Assembly: GCA_044507695.1 (NCBI GenBank)
Contig: JBIQJD010000008.1
Location: 130,820-194,819 of the forward strand
Length of the DNA: 64,000 bases
Source of the DNA: JBIQJD01 sp044507695
GTDB lineage: Bacteria; Bacteroidota; Ignavibacteria; Ignavibacteriales; Ignavibacteriaceae
Reading direction: 5' to 3'
Shown here: positions 48,047 through 56,984 of the stretch, piece after piece
Position numbering within the stretch: position 1 is the stretch's first letter
Layout of the letters: every line of letters begins with the position of its first letter
Made by a program: the position numbers and the translations under genes
Notes under the pieces: generated by a model
The model's database searches: none
The model's input: the letters and a program-made list of their open reading frames with translations, nothing else
What the model was told of the DNA's origin: nothing

Positions 48047-49108
48047 TTGAAAATGTTATTTCTGATTCTAAACTGCTGCTTCGTAATTTTTTATTTTGAT
48101 TACGCAGCCGCAATTAATCAGCAGACAAAACTCGTTGTTGTTGCGCAGGATGGAAGCGGAGATTTTAAAAACATTCAATCAGCGATTGATGCAGTTAAAG
48201 ATTTTAAAGGACAAAAAATTATCTATATTAAAAACGGAATTTACCCGGAGAAATTATTTATCACTTGTTCCAATATAAATTTTATTGGAGATGATAAAGA
48301 TTCAACAATAATTTTATTTGCGCAGCTTCGTTCATCCTGGGTTGATTCAACGGGAGATGATTGGGGCGCCGGAGCAATTAATATCGGTAACGGCACTGAA
48401 GATATTAAGTTCATCAATCTAACCGTTTACAATAATTACGGTTCACTCTATGGAAATAATGATCATCAATTTGCTGTAAGAAGTTTTGATGCAGATAAAA
48501 TTATTTTTATTAATTGCTCCTTAAAAGCAGATGGCGGAGATACAGTTGCACTATGGAATGCTGATTCCGGGAAATATTATTTATCTAATTGCACATTTGA
48601 TGGCTTTGTCGATTTTGTTTGTCCGAGAGGATGGTGTTATATAACCAACAGTATTTTCTTTCAAAAAAGTGCGAAAGCAAGTGCAAGCATCTGGCATGAT
48701 GGCGGAGCAGATATAAATTCTAAATTGGTAATTAAGAACAGCCGCTTTGAAGGAGTTGATAGTTTTTCTTTGGGAAGACATCATCGTGATGCACAATTTT
48801 ATCTGATTAATTGTACTTTTGCAGAAAACATGAGAAACCGACCAATATATTTTAATCCTTCAAATCCACCCAAACCATATAAATGGGGTGAAAGATATTA
48901 TTATTTCAACACGCATAAAGAAGGCGGGGATTATGAATGGCACAATGATAATCTAACCTTTGCTAAGGATTCTCCTCAGCCATCTGAAATTACTTCAGTA
49001 TGGACTTTCTCAACCGCACCTGTAAAATGGAATCCTCATGAATCATTAAATGAATTAAAAAATATTTTAAATGAATTGAACATCAACATAAATTTTAATT
49101 TTAACTGA
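48047..49108 (+). CDS. Pectinesterase-like protein, CE8
   Basis: 353-aa secreted beta-helix protein of the pectin methylesterase family. Family marks are Q-D-G-S-G-D-F-K-N-I-Q-S-A-I-D, I-K-N-G-I-Y-P-E-K, Gln141 (H-Q-F-A-V), Asp165 (G-G-D-T-V), Asp189 (V-D-F-V-C-P-R-G) and Arg244 (L-G-R). The two catalytic aspartates and the arginine are thus kept, but the usual Gln before the first Asp is Gly, and the D-F-I-F-G motif is altered. The start is TTG 48047 or ATG 48053, two codons apart. No T9SS tail is present. It would remove methyl groups before lyase or hydrolase action. Confidence 0.85.
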   Translation: MKMLFLILNCCFVIFYFDYAAAINQQTKLVVVAQDGSGDFKNIQSAIDAVKDFKGQKIIYIKNGIYPEKLFITCSNINFIGDDKDSTIILFAQLRSSWVDSTGDDWGAGAINIGNGTEDIKFINLTVYNNYGSLYGNNDHQFAVRSFDADKIIFINCSLKADGGDTVALWNADSGKYYLSNCTFDGFVDFVCPRGWCYITNSIFFQKSAKASASIWHDGGADINSKLVIKNSRFEGVDSFSLGRHHRDAQFYLINCTFAENMRNRPIYFNPSNPPKPYKWGERYYYFNTHKEGGDYEWHNDNLTFAKDSPQPSEITSVWTFSTAPVKWNPHESLNELKNILNELNININFNFN

Positions 49109-49110
49109 TT

Positions 49111-50997
49111 ATGATTTTAAAAAAAGTTCTGGTACTGTTATTCCTCATTCCGATTATAATTCTGTTATTATCATTTGATTCATCTGCAAAAGATAAGTGG
49201 GCAGTTAAAATTGCCGATAGTTTTATAGCTCTTCATCCTGATACGATTGCATACACAACTGAAAATAAAAGCTATAAATGGAATTATGAACAAGGTTTGA
49301 TGATGTATGCGTTTTATCGTCTTTGGCAGGAAACCGGTAATCAAAAGTATTTTAATTACATAAAAAAGAATCTTGATTATTACATTGAAGATGACGGAAC
49401 GATTAAAACTTACAGGATGAAAGATTTTAACATCGATAATATTTCACCGGGAAGAATTACTCTTTTAATGTATGAAGAAACCGGTGATGAAAAATATAAA
49501 AAAGCGGCGGACACTTTGAGAGAACAGCTTCAGTACCAGCCGAGAAATAAATCAAATGGATTCTGGCATAAGAAGATTTACCCAAATCAAATGTGGCTTG
49601 ATGGGCTTTACATGGCGCAGCCTTTCTATATTAAATATTCTGTAATGAACAATAACCATGAAAATTTAGATGATGCAGTTAATCAATTTTTAATAATTGA
49701 AAAACATTTGAAAGATGAAAAAACCGGATTATATTATCACGGCTGGGATGAAAGCCGGCAAATGAAATGGGCTGATCCTGAAACCGGCAGATCACCGAAT
49801 TTTTGGGGAAGAGCAATAGGCTGGTATATGATGGCACTTGTTGAAGTGCTCGATTACCTTCCTGAAAATCATTCCGGCAGAGAAGATTTACTTAAAATAC
49901 TTAAGGATTTATCTGCAAGCCTTCTTGAATTCAGAGATGTTAAAACTAAATTATGGTTTCAGATAGTTGATAAAGCAAATAAAGAAGGTAATTATACGGA
50001 AGCATCCGCATCCTCAATGTTTATTTATTCATTTGCCAGGGGAGCCAATAGAGGATATCTGGATAAGCAGTATTTTGATGCTGCTAAGGAATCATTCAAC
50101 GGATTGATTAATAATCTCGTTAAAATTGAAAGTGAAAAAATTTATTTAACCAATGTTGTTTCTGTTGGCGGTTTGGGAGGTGATCCTTTCCGTGACGGCA
50201 GTTATGAATACTATCTAAGTGAACCAAAACGTACAAATGATTTTAAAGGATATGGTCCGTTTTTGTTATCAGCAATTGAACTGGAATATCAGACAAAAAC
50301 AGTGGGACTTGATTATTATTTTAATAATGAAGAGAAGGATGGAAAGCAGTTTCATTATATATGGGAAGATGAACAGAATTCCGGTTACTCGGAACTTGGT
50401 AAACTTTTAAAACGGCTTAACGCAAATTTTACATCAATAAAAGAAGCACCAACTCCGGAAAACCTTTCCGGCCTTGATATTTATATTATTGTTGATCCCG
50501 ATACTCCCGCAGAAACAGAAGACCCGAACTACATTGATGCTGAATCAAGGAAGGTGATTGTTGATTGGGTTAAACAAGGCGGTACACTCGTTCTGATGGC
50601 TAATGACAGTGCTAACAGCGAATTTGAAAATCTTAATAAGCTTGCTGAAGAATTTGGAATTCATTTTGACGGCAACAGTAAAAATCATGTACTTAATAGA
50701 AAATTTGAAATGGGAAAGATAGATGATTTTCCCGATCATCCTATCTTTGAAGAAGTAAAATCTATATATCTTAAAGAACTGAGTACAATAACATTGAGTA
50801 AATCAGCCAAACCTGTTTTAATTCATAATGGTGATGTTATAATGGCATCTGCAGAATTTGGGGAAGGATTTGTTTTTGCTGTTGGTGATCCATGGATTTA
50901 TAATGAATATTATGATAACAGGCTGCTTCCCGTGGAATATGAAAATTATAAAGCCGCTAAAAATTTGTTCAGATGGCTTTTAAATAGAGGGAAATAA
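49111..50997 (+). CDS. Unsaturated rhamnogalacturonyl hydrolase-like GH105 with C-terminal domain
   Basis: 628 aa. After a signal-like N-terminal helix comes the alpha/alpha-barrel GH88/GH105 domain, residues about 28-400. Likely catalytic aspartates are Asp109 (N-I-D-N-I-S-P-G) and Asp164 (M-W-L-D-G-L-Y-M), matching the YteR pattern. Residues 405-628 form a second alpha/beta domain (L-D-I-Y-I-I-V-D-P-D, G-G-T-L-V-L-M-A-N-D, V-G-D-P-W-I-Y) like the DUF4350/glutamine-amidotransferase-like domains fused to some GH105 enzymes. It would split off the unsaturated uronate left at oligomer ends by the lyases. It lies 2 bp after the esterase gene and 1 bp before the regulator. Confidence 0.9.
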   Translation: MILKKVLVLLFLIPIIILLLSFDSSAKDKWAVKIADSFIALHPDTIAYTTENKSYKWNYEQGLMMYAFYRLWQETGNQKYFNYIKKNLDYYIEDDGTIKTYRMKDFNIDNISPGRITLLMYEETGDEKYKKAADTLREQLQYQPRNKSNGFWHKKIYPNQMWLDGLYMAQPFYIKYSVMNNNHENLDDAVNQFLIIEKHLKDEKTGLYYHGWDESRQMKWADPETGRSPNFWGRAIGWYMMALVEVLDYLPENHSGREDLLKILKDLSASLLEFRDVKTKLWFQIVDKANKEGNYTEASASSMFIYSFARGANRGYLDKQYFDAAKESFNGLINNLVKIESEKIYLTNVVSVGGLGGDPFRDGSYEYYLSEPKRTNDFKGYGPFLLSAIELEYQTKTVGLDYYFNNEEKDGKQFHYIWEDEQNSGYSELGKLLKRLNANFTSIKEAPTPENLSGLDIYIIVDPDTPAETEDPNYIDAESRKVIVDWVKQGGTLVLMANDSANSEFENLNKLAEEFGIHFDGNSKNHVLNRKFEMGKIDDFPDHPIFEEVKSIYLKELSTITLSKSAKPVLIHNGDVIMASAEFGEGFVFAVGDPWIYNEYYDNRLLPVEYENYKAAKNLFRWLLNRGK

Positions 50998-50998
50998 A

Positions 50999-52036
50999 AT
51001 GAGCAGACAATACAGGCCGATAAAACTGGAAGACCTTGCGAAGAAACTGAAGGTTTCAACCGTAACAATTTCCAAAGCACTCAGAAATCATCCGGACATT
51101 TCTGCAGAGACAACAGAAAAAGTTAAAGAGCTTGCAGATAAACTCGGTTACATGCCTAATATGATGGCAAAAAATTTATCTGCAAAAAAATCAAATACTA
51201 TCGGACTTGTAGTTCCCAAAATCGCTCATCTCTTTTTTTCATCAGTTATTGAATCTGTTTATGATGCTGCATTTGAAAACAATTATGAAACAGTTCTTAC
51301 TGTCTCTCAAGAGCAGGCAGAGCGCGAACGCAAACACATTCTTTCTCTCCTTTCAATGAAGGTTGATGGATTGATCGTTTCAATTACGCAGGAGACAAAA
51401 GATTTAAATATTTTTAAAAGAGTTGAGCAGCTTAATGTACCTATAGTTTTCATTGATCGTGTTCCTGAAATGAAAAATGTTTCTACTGTTACTGTTGATG
51501 ATAAAGGCGGATCAGTTGCTGCTGTTAACTACGCGGTAAAAAAAGGTTATAGTAAAATTGCACACATTGGCGGATATACATATATCAACATTGGTAAAGC
51601 ACGGCATGATGGTTTTGTTGAAGCTCTTAAAGCAAACAAAATTCCTGTTAATAAAAAATGGATTATTGAAGGCGGTTTTGGTGAAGAGGATGGTTACTAC
51701 GGATTTAAAAAAATTATCAAGAGCGGTGATACTCCGGAATATATTCTTGCAGTTACATATCCTGTTGCACTTGGCATTTATTCAGCCGCAATGGAAGAAG
51801 GAATAAAAATTCCCGGTGATATTGAAGTAACATGCTTTGGTAACAATCTTGTTAACAGGTTTACTCCTTCAATATTTAATTTTGTAAGCCAGCCAGCACA
51901 GGAACTCGGTACAAAAGCAGTTGAATTAATTTTGAAGAAGATTAATAATCCACGCGATAAGAGCATTGAAAACATTGAGTTAAAAACACAACTATTAATA
52001 AGTAATAAGGATCTCGATCAGGAACTTGTTGCCTGA
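50999..52036 (+). CDS. LacI-family transcriptional regulator
   Basis: 345 aa. The N-terminal helix-turn-helix is at about residues 6-25 (L-E-D-L-A-K-K-L-K-V-S-T-V-T-I-S), followed by the hinge motif Y-M-P-N-M-M-A-K-N-L, and a periplasmic-binding-protein-like sugar sensor domain (T-I-G-L-V-V-P, V-D-G-L-I-V, F-I-D-R-V). It starts 1 bp after the GH105 gene, inside the degradative run. It likely represses the region until a uronate or pathway intermediate binds. The CG-centred palindrome at 21069-21084 is a candidate target. Confidence 0.92.
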   Translation: MSRQYRPIKLEDLAKKLKVSTVTISKALRNHPDISAETTEKVKELADKLGYMPNMMAKNLSAKKSNTIGLVVPKIAHLFFSSVIESVYDAAFENNYETVLTVSQEQAERERKHILSLLSMKVDGLIVSITQETKDLNIFKRVEQLNVPIVFIDRVPEMKNVSTVTVDDKGGSVAAVNYAVKKGYSKIAHIGGYTYINIGKARHDGFVEALKANKIPVNKKWIIEGGFGEEDGYYGFKKIIKSGDTPEYILAVTYPVALGIYSAAMEEGIKIPGDIEVTCFGNNLVNRFTPSIFNFVSQPAQELGTKAVELILKKINNPRDKSIENIELKTQLLISNKDLDQELVA

Positions 52037-52114
52037 TATTTCTCATCTTCCAGAATTTTCACATCAAGCAAAATTGCTAATCAAAAAAATTATCTAAACA
52101 ATATTGGTAATGTA

Positions 52115-53671
52115 ATGGAACTAGATGCATTAAAAAATGTTTTGCTTTCCGGTGAAAGACCGGAGAACGAATTGAGTGATTTGAATTTATTATCGGGTGA
52201 ATTAATAATTTATCCCCGTTCAGTACACCATTCCGGAGAGAGTATTTATTTTATTGCAAAAGATAAATCTGAAAAAAATCTTTTTATTCTTTTTAAGAAG
52301 AAAGCATTGTTGAATGATTTTCAGAACGGCAAACTGGTGCGGGAAAACGGGGATTCAATTTTAATGAAATTTCCTCTATCAACACACAATAGAAAATGTA
52401 TTCAGAAAATTTTTGATTTCACAAATCCTGTTACAGCAGGGTTGCAAAATTCTTTCGGTTTTGGAGATAGAATTGGACTTGCAAATCCGGGGCATCTGAA
52501 AGCATTAAATGGATATAAATTTTTTCCCGTACTTGCACAGCAGTCAATTCGTGAACTAACACGCACCAACAGAACAGCAGATGAAGTTATGGATGCTGCT
52601 GTGTGGAGTGTTTTCCAGGAAGGCTTTACAAGCGGCTTTGGTGCGGATGCTGATCATTTAAAATCAACAGATGATATTGATATGATGGCAGCAGCCGGTT
52701 ACAAAATGTTTACTTTTGATCCCGGTGAATATGTGCTGAATGAAGCTGACAATTTGGATGAAAGCAGTCTGCTGAAAAAACTTTCAGAATATCCGTGGGT
52801 TGAATTGAATGATTCTGTTGATGAGGCAATTAAAAGATATTTAAGTGGTAAAATAGAAGTAGATGAATTCACGATAGATGTTGAAAAGATTGATCTGCTT
52901 CGTGCATATTCTAAGTATGGCAGGGCTTTGGCGCATGTTAAAAAATTGTTTCATCATTTAAAGAATAATTATTCTGATTATAATTTTGAAGTTGAAATTT
53001 CTGTTGATGAAACTGATTCAGTTACATCTGTTTTTGAACATTACTTTATTGCAAGTGAATTAAAAAGACTGGGAGTTGAATTTGTAAGCCTCGCTCCGCG
53101 CTTTCCCGGCGCATTTGAAAAAGGAATTGATTATAAAGGTGATCTTTCTTTCTTTGAATCTGAATATAGAAAACATGCTGCACTCACAGTACATTTCGGA
53201 ACATATAAAATCAGTCTTCATTCCGGCAGTGATAAATTTACGGTGTATAAAATTATTGCAAAGATTAATAAAGGATTTATCCATATTAAAACCGCGGGAA
53301 CAAGTTATCTTGAAGCACTGAAAGTTACAGCAGTAAGAGAGCCTGATTTGTTCAGAGAAATTTTAAACTTCAGCCGGGGATTGTATGAATCAGAAAAAAG
53401 AACATATCATGTTTCCGCTGATTTAAATAGAGTTAAAGAAGCTTATGAATATAATGATGAAGAACTGCTCCAATTATTTTATTCTGATGATGCACGGCAG
53501 GTGCTCCATGTTACTTTTGGAAAAGTGCTTACTGAAAAAAATTCATCCGGTGATTATTTGTTCAAAGAAAAAATTATTAATTGTTTGAAAGAACATGAAG
53601 ATTTGCACAATGAAATTTTAATTAAGCATTTTAATAAACATCTCGAACCATTTAAGGAAATAAACAGTTGA
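52115..53671 (+). CDS. uxaE: Tagaturonate/fructuronate epimerase
   Basis: 518-aa enzyme of the UxaE family, known from Thermotoga maritima, which converts D-tagaturonate to D-fructuronate and so brings galacturonate into the glucuronate branch without tagaturonate reductase. Recognised by F-G-F-G-D-R-I-G-L-A-N-P-G-H, F-G-A-D-A-D-H-L-K-S-T-D-D-I and S-L-H-S-G-S-D-K-F. It lies 78 bp after the regulator, and its stop overlaps the reductase start (TTGA). With UxaC (25193) it makes fructuronate from galacturonate. Confidence 0.92.
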   Translation: MELDALKNVLLSGERPENELSDLNLLSGELIIYPRSVHHSGESIYFIAKDKSEKNLFILFKKKALLNDFQNGKLVRENGDSILMKFPLSTHNRKCIQKIFDFTNPVTAGLQNSFGFGDRIGLANPGHLKALNGYKFFPVLAQQSIRELTRTNRTADEVMDAAVWSVFQEGFTSGFGADADHLKSTDDIDMMAAAGYKMFTFDPGEYVLNEADNLDESSLLKKLSEYPWVELNDSVDEAIKRYLSGKIEVDEFTIDVEKIDLLRAYSKYGRALAHVKKLFHHLKNNYSDYNFEVEISVDETDSVTSVFEHYFIASELKRLGVEFVSLAPRFPGAFEKGIDYKGDLSFFESEYRKHAALTVHFGTYKISLHSGSDKFTVYKIIAKINKGFIHIKTAGTSYLEALKVTAVREPDLFREILNFSRGLYESEKRTYHVSADLNRVKEAYEYNDEELLQLFYSDDARQVLHVTFGKVLTEKNSSGDYLFKEKIINCLKEHEDLHNEILIKHFNKHLEPFKEINS

Positions 53672-54507
53672 AAAAATTCTCGTTTGATGATCTCAGGAAT
53701 AAAGTCTGCGTAATGACCGGCGGCAGCGGCGTAATTGGATTTGCAATTGTTGAAGCACTTGCTTCTGCCGGAGTAAAGACTGCTATTTTATCAAGAGATA
53801 AAACTAAAACAACAAAAAAAATCAATTCACTGTTGAATGGAAATTCATATGTAATTGCTGCTGAAGCAGATATATTAAGTAAAAGTTCTCTTGCTGAAGC
53901 AAAAAAAGAAGTTAATGAAAAATTTGGCAGAATAAATTTTCTGATTAATTGTGCGGGAGGAAATTATCCAAAAGCAACAACAGCAGATGAAAAATTTAAT
54001 CCTGATGCATATGAAAAAAGTTTTTTTGGATTGGGTATTGAAGATATCCAAAAAGTGTTTGATTTGAACTTTCAGGGTACATTAATTCCAACAATGGTAT
54101 TTGCAGAAGATATGATTGAAAATAAAAACGGAGTTGTTTTAAATATTTCTTCAGTTAGTTCGTTCAATCCTTTAACAAAGGTTTCAGCATACTCTGCTGC
54201 AAAGGCTGCAATTAATAATTTCACAAAATGGCTTGCCGTTCATCTCGCTGAATCACACATTCGTGTAAATGCAATTGCACCTGGATTTATTCTATCCGAA
54301 CAGAACAGGTTTCTTCTTCTTGATAAAGAGACGGGAAATCTTTCTCAGCGAGGTTCAAAAATTATCTCATCAACACCTATGAAAAGATTTATTGATGCGG
54401 AAGAAATTCAGGGTGCTGCATTATTTTTGTTATCTGATTTATCAAAAGCTGTAACCGGAATTGTACTACCGGTTGATGGCGGATTCACGGCTTATTCGGG
54501 AGTTTAA
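53668..54507 (+). CDS. SDR-family mannonate oxidoreductase (fructuronate reductase), likely
   Basis: Classical short-chain dehydrogenase (279 aa) with T-G-G-S-G-V-I-G at 17-24, N-C-A-G-G at 94-98, and the catalytic set Ser162, Tyr175, Lys179. The start is TTG at 53668, overlapping the uxaE stop. SDR enzymes of this kind beside uronate genes are annotated as D-mannonate oxidoreductase. Here it would reduce fructuronate to mannonate, replacing the unrelated UxuB of E. coli. Function is from family and position. Confidence 0.82.
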   Translation: MKKFSFDDLRNKVCVMTGGSGVIGFAIVEALASAGVKTAILSRDKTKTTKKINSLLNGNSYVIAAEADILSKSSLAEAKKEVNEKFGRINFLINCAGGNYPKATTADEKFNPDAYEKSFFGLGIEDIQKVFDLNFQGTLIPTMVFAEDMIENKNGVVLNISSVSSFNPLTKVSAYSAAKAAINNFTKWLAVHLAESHIRVNAIAPGFILSEQNRFLLLDKETGNLSQRGSKIISSTPMKRFIDAEEIQGAALFLLSDLSKAVTGIVLPVDGGFTAYSGV

Positions 54508-54545
54508 TTATTCAATTTACAGTAAAGAATCTTTAAGGGAGAAAA

Positions 54546-55628
54546 ATGAGTTACGGATTAAATATTCAGAAAGAAGGAAAATTTGATTTTGTTTCACTGG
54601 GTGCATTAGTACACCGGCTTGATCCCGGTATTATACCTTTCAGAAAAGCTTCGGAGTGCAAAATTCATGTGAGCGGCGGTGAATTTAATGTTGCCGCAAA
54701 TTTATCTGATTGCTTTGGATTAAACACTGCAGTTGTTTCTGCAATTGTTGATTATCCAATAGGCGAATTAATTGCTGAACGTGTAAGAGCAATGGGCGTT
54801 AAATCGTTCTTTAAAACTTTTGAACATAATGGAGTTAACGGTCCGAACATGGCTGCAGTTTACAGTGATCAGGGATTTGGGATGCGTGCACCTGTTGTTT
54901 TTTATAACCGCTGTAATGAAGCAGCCGCATTATTAAAGCCGGGTGATTTCAATTGGGATGAAATATTTTCAGGTGGAATTAGATGGTTTCACAGCGGCGG
55001 AATTTTTGCATCTCTTTCTGAATCAACAGGAAAATTAATTATTGAAGCAATGAAAGCAGCAAAGAAAGCAGGTGCTGTTACAAGTTTTGATTTGAATTTC
55101 AGAGCTAAACTTTGGAACATTTGGGGAGGGGAAGAAAAAGCAGCAGAAGTTATTTCCGGTATTGTTGAACACGTTGATATACTTGTCGGCAATGAAGAAG
55201 ATCTACAAAAAGGATTAGGAATTCCGGGGCCGGAAGTAAGTACAAAATCAAAACTTGATCCTTCAACTTTTTTTGATATGATTGGCAGCGTTATTAATAA
55301 ATATCCACAGGTAAAAATTGTGGCTACAACCTTGCGGGAAGTTCATTCAACCAATCATCATAGCTGGAGTGCAGTTGCATGGATAGATGGAAAAACATAT
55401 ACAGCTCCGGTTTGTGAGCTAAATGTATATGATAGAGTTGGCGGTGGTGATGGCTTTGCAAGCGGATTCTTTTATGGATTGCTTAATGATGAAGCACCCG
55501 AAGAAGCAATTAAACTTGGCTGGGCGCATGGTGCCTTACTTACCACATTTCCGGGCGATACAACAATGGCATCATTAAAGGAAGTAAAAACATTTGCAAA
55601 AGGAGGATCGGCACGAATTCAACGATAG
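54546..55628 (+). CDS. PfkB-family sugar-acid kinase (KDG kinase or gluconate kinase)
   Basis: 360-aa ribokinase-family kinase. The sugar-side G-G-E-F-N-V-A lies at 44-50, and the anion-hole motif D-R-V-G-G-G-D-G-F at 296-304 with catalytic Asp302. Homologues are usually called 2-keto-3-deoxygluconate kinase (KdgK). In this cluster, with no mannonate dehydratase and with gnd nearby, phosphorylation of gluconate is an alternative. The two roles cannot be separated by eye. AAGGGAG precedes the ATG. Confidence 0.85.
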   Translation: MSYGLNIQKEGKFDFVSLGALVHRLDPGIIPFRKASECKIHVSGGEFNVAANLSDCFGLNTAVVSAIVDYPIGELIAERVRAMGVKSFFKTFEHNGVNGPNMAAVYSDQGFGMRAPVVFYNRCNEAAALLKPGDFNWDEIFSGGIRWFHSGGIFASLSESTGKLIIEAMKAAKKAGAVTSFDLNFRAKLWNIWGGEEKAAEVISGIVEHVDILVGNEEDLQKGLGIPGPEVSTKSKLDPSTFFDMIGSVINKYPQVKIVATTLREVHSTNHHSWSAVAWIDGKTYTAPVCELNVYDRVGGGDGFASGFFYGLLNDEAPEEAIKLGWAHGALLTTFPGDTTMASLKEVKTFAKGGSARIQR

Positions 55629-55682
55629 AACAAATGATTTAAATTTCTTTTTATATTTTTGAAATAAAAATTCAATAACGAA

Positions 55683-56963
55683 ATGCTCTTTTTTGCAAAA
55701 GGATCTGCAGATACAGTTTTAAATGAACAGGAAATTAAAGAAGCACTTTATTCTGCTTATGAAAAATTAGGCAGCCGCAAAAAAGTTCTTGCTGTTCCTC
55801 CTGATTTAACAAGATTCCATTCTAAAGCCGGAGACTTAACCCGGCTTTCTTATTATTATTTTAAAGATAAACTTACCGATATCCTGCCTGCAATCGGAAC
55901 TCACTACCCGATGACTGAAAAAGAAATTGAAATTATGTACGGTGATGTTCCGAAAAATTTATTCAGGGTTCATCATTGGAGAGAAGATTTATTCACGCTT
56001 GGAACAGTTCCGGCTTCGTTCATTAATGAGGTATCTGAAGGAAAATTGAATTATGATTGGACCGCACAGGTAAACAAACTTTTAGTTGAAGGGAATTTTG
56101 ATTTGATACTTTCAATCGGGCAGGTTGTGCCGCATGAAGTTATTGGTATGGCAAATCATAATAAAAATATTTTTATAGGAACGGGAGGAAAGGACGCAAT
56201 TCATAAAAGCCATTTTTTAGGTGCGGTTTATGGAATGGAAAGAATGATGGGACGTGCAGATACTCCCGTTAAAAAAGTATTAAATTACGCCGAGAAAAAT
56301 TTTGCTTCGCATCTTCCGATCGTTTACGTTTTAACAGTAATAGGCAAAGATGAAAATGATGCTCTTGTTATGCGCGGCTTGTTTATTGGTGATGATATAG
56401 AGTGCTTTAATCTTGCCGCTGATCTTTCCTTAAAAGTAAATTTTACAATGTTAGAACGGGAGCTTAAAAAAGTTGTTGTTTATCTTGATCCGCTTGAATT
56501 TAAAAGTACATGGCTTGGAAATAAAAGTGTTTACCGCACACGGATGGCAATTGCAGATAATGGTGAGTTGATTGTTCTTGCGCCCGGATTAAAGGAGTTT
56601 GGTGAGGATAAACAGATTGATAAACTGATAAGAAAATACGGCTACAAAACAACTCCTGAAATTTTGAATTATGTTGATGAGAATGAAGATTTGAAAAACA
56701 ATCTGGGTGCTGCGGCACATTTAATTCATGGTTCATCGGAAGGAAGATTCAGAATTACATATTGCCCCGGCGGTATATCAAAAGAAGAAATTGAATATGT
56801 TAATTTTAATTATGCTGATTTAAATACAATGTTAAAAAAATATTCTCCTGAAAAACTAAAGGATGGATTTAATATAGTAGACGGAGAAGAAATATTTTTC
56901 ATATCAAATCCTGCTCTCGGTTTATGGTCAACTAGAGCCCGGTTTGAAATAATTAATAAATAA
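55683..56963 (+). CDS. LarA-superfamily (DUF2088) nickel-pincer racemase/epimerase homologue
   Basis: 426-aa member of the lactate racemase (LarA) superfamily. Residues that hold or work with the nickel-pincer cofactor in LarA have counterparts: Asp41-x-Thr-Arg44 (P-D-L-T-R-F), His74 (G-T-H-Y-P-M-T), His97/98 and Arg100, His151 (V-P-H-E), Lys161 ten residues later, which in LarA forms the cofactor link, and His174/177. Some LarA homologues epimerise sugar acids at C2. Between a sugar-acid kinase and gnd, mannonate to gluconate is a fitting reaction, but it is inferred. Cofactor synthesis genes (larB, C, E) are not in the window. Confidence 0.85.
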   Translation: MLFFAKGSADTVLNEQEIKEALYSAYEKLGSRKKVLAVPPDLTRFHSKAGDLTRLSYYYFKDKLTDILPAIGTHYPMTEKEIEIMYGDVPKNLFRVHHWREDLFTLGTVPASFINEVSEGKLNYDWTAQVNKLLVEGNFDLILSIGQVVPHEVIGMANHNKNIFIGTGGKDAIHKSHFLGAVYGMERMMGRADTPVKKVLNYAEKNFASHLPIVYVLTVIGKDENDALVMRGLFIGDDIECFNLAADLSLKVNFTMLERELKKVVVYLDPLEFKSTWLGNKSVYRTRMAIADNGELIVLAPGLKEFGEDKQIDKLIRKYGYKTTPEILNYVDENEDLKNNLGAAAHLIHGSSEGRFRITYCPGGISKEEIEYVNFNYADLNTMLKKYSPEKLKDGFNIVDGEEIFFISNPALGLWSTRARFEIINK

Positions 56964-56984
56964 ATTGAAAACAGGAAAAATAAA

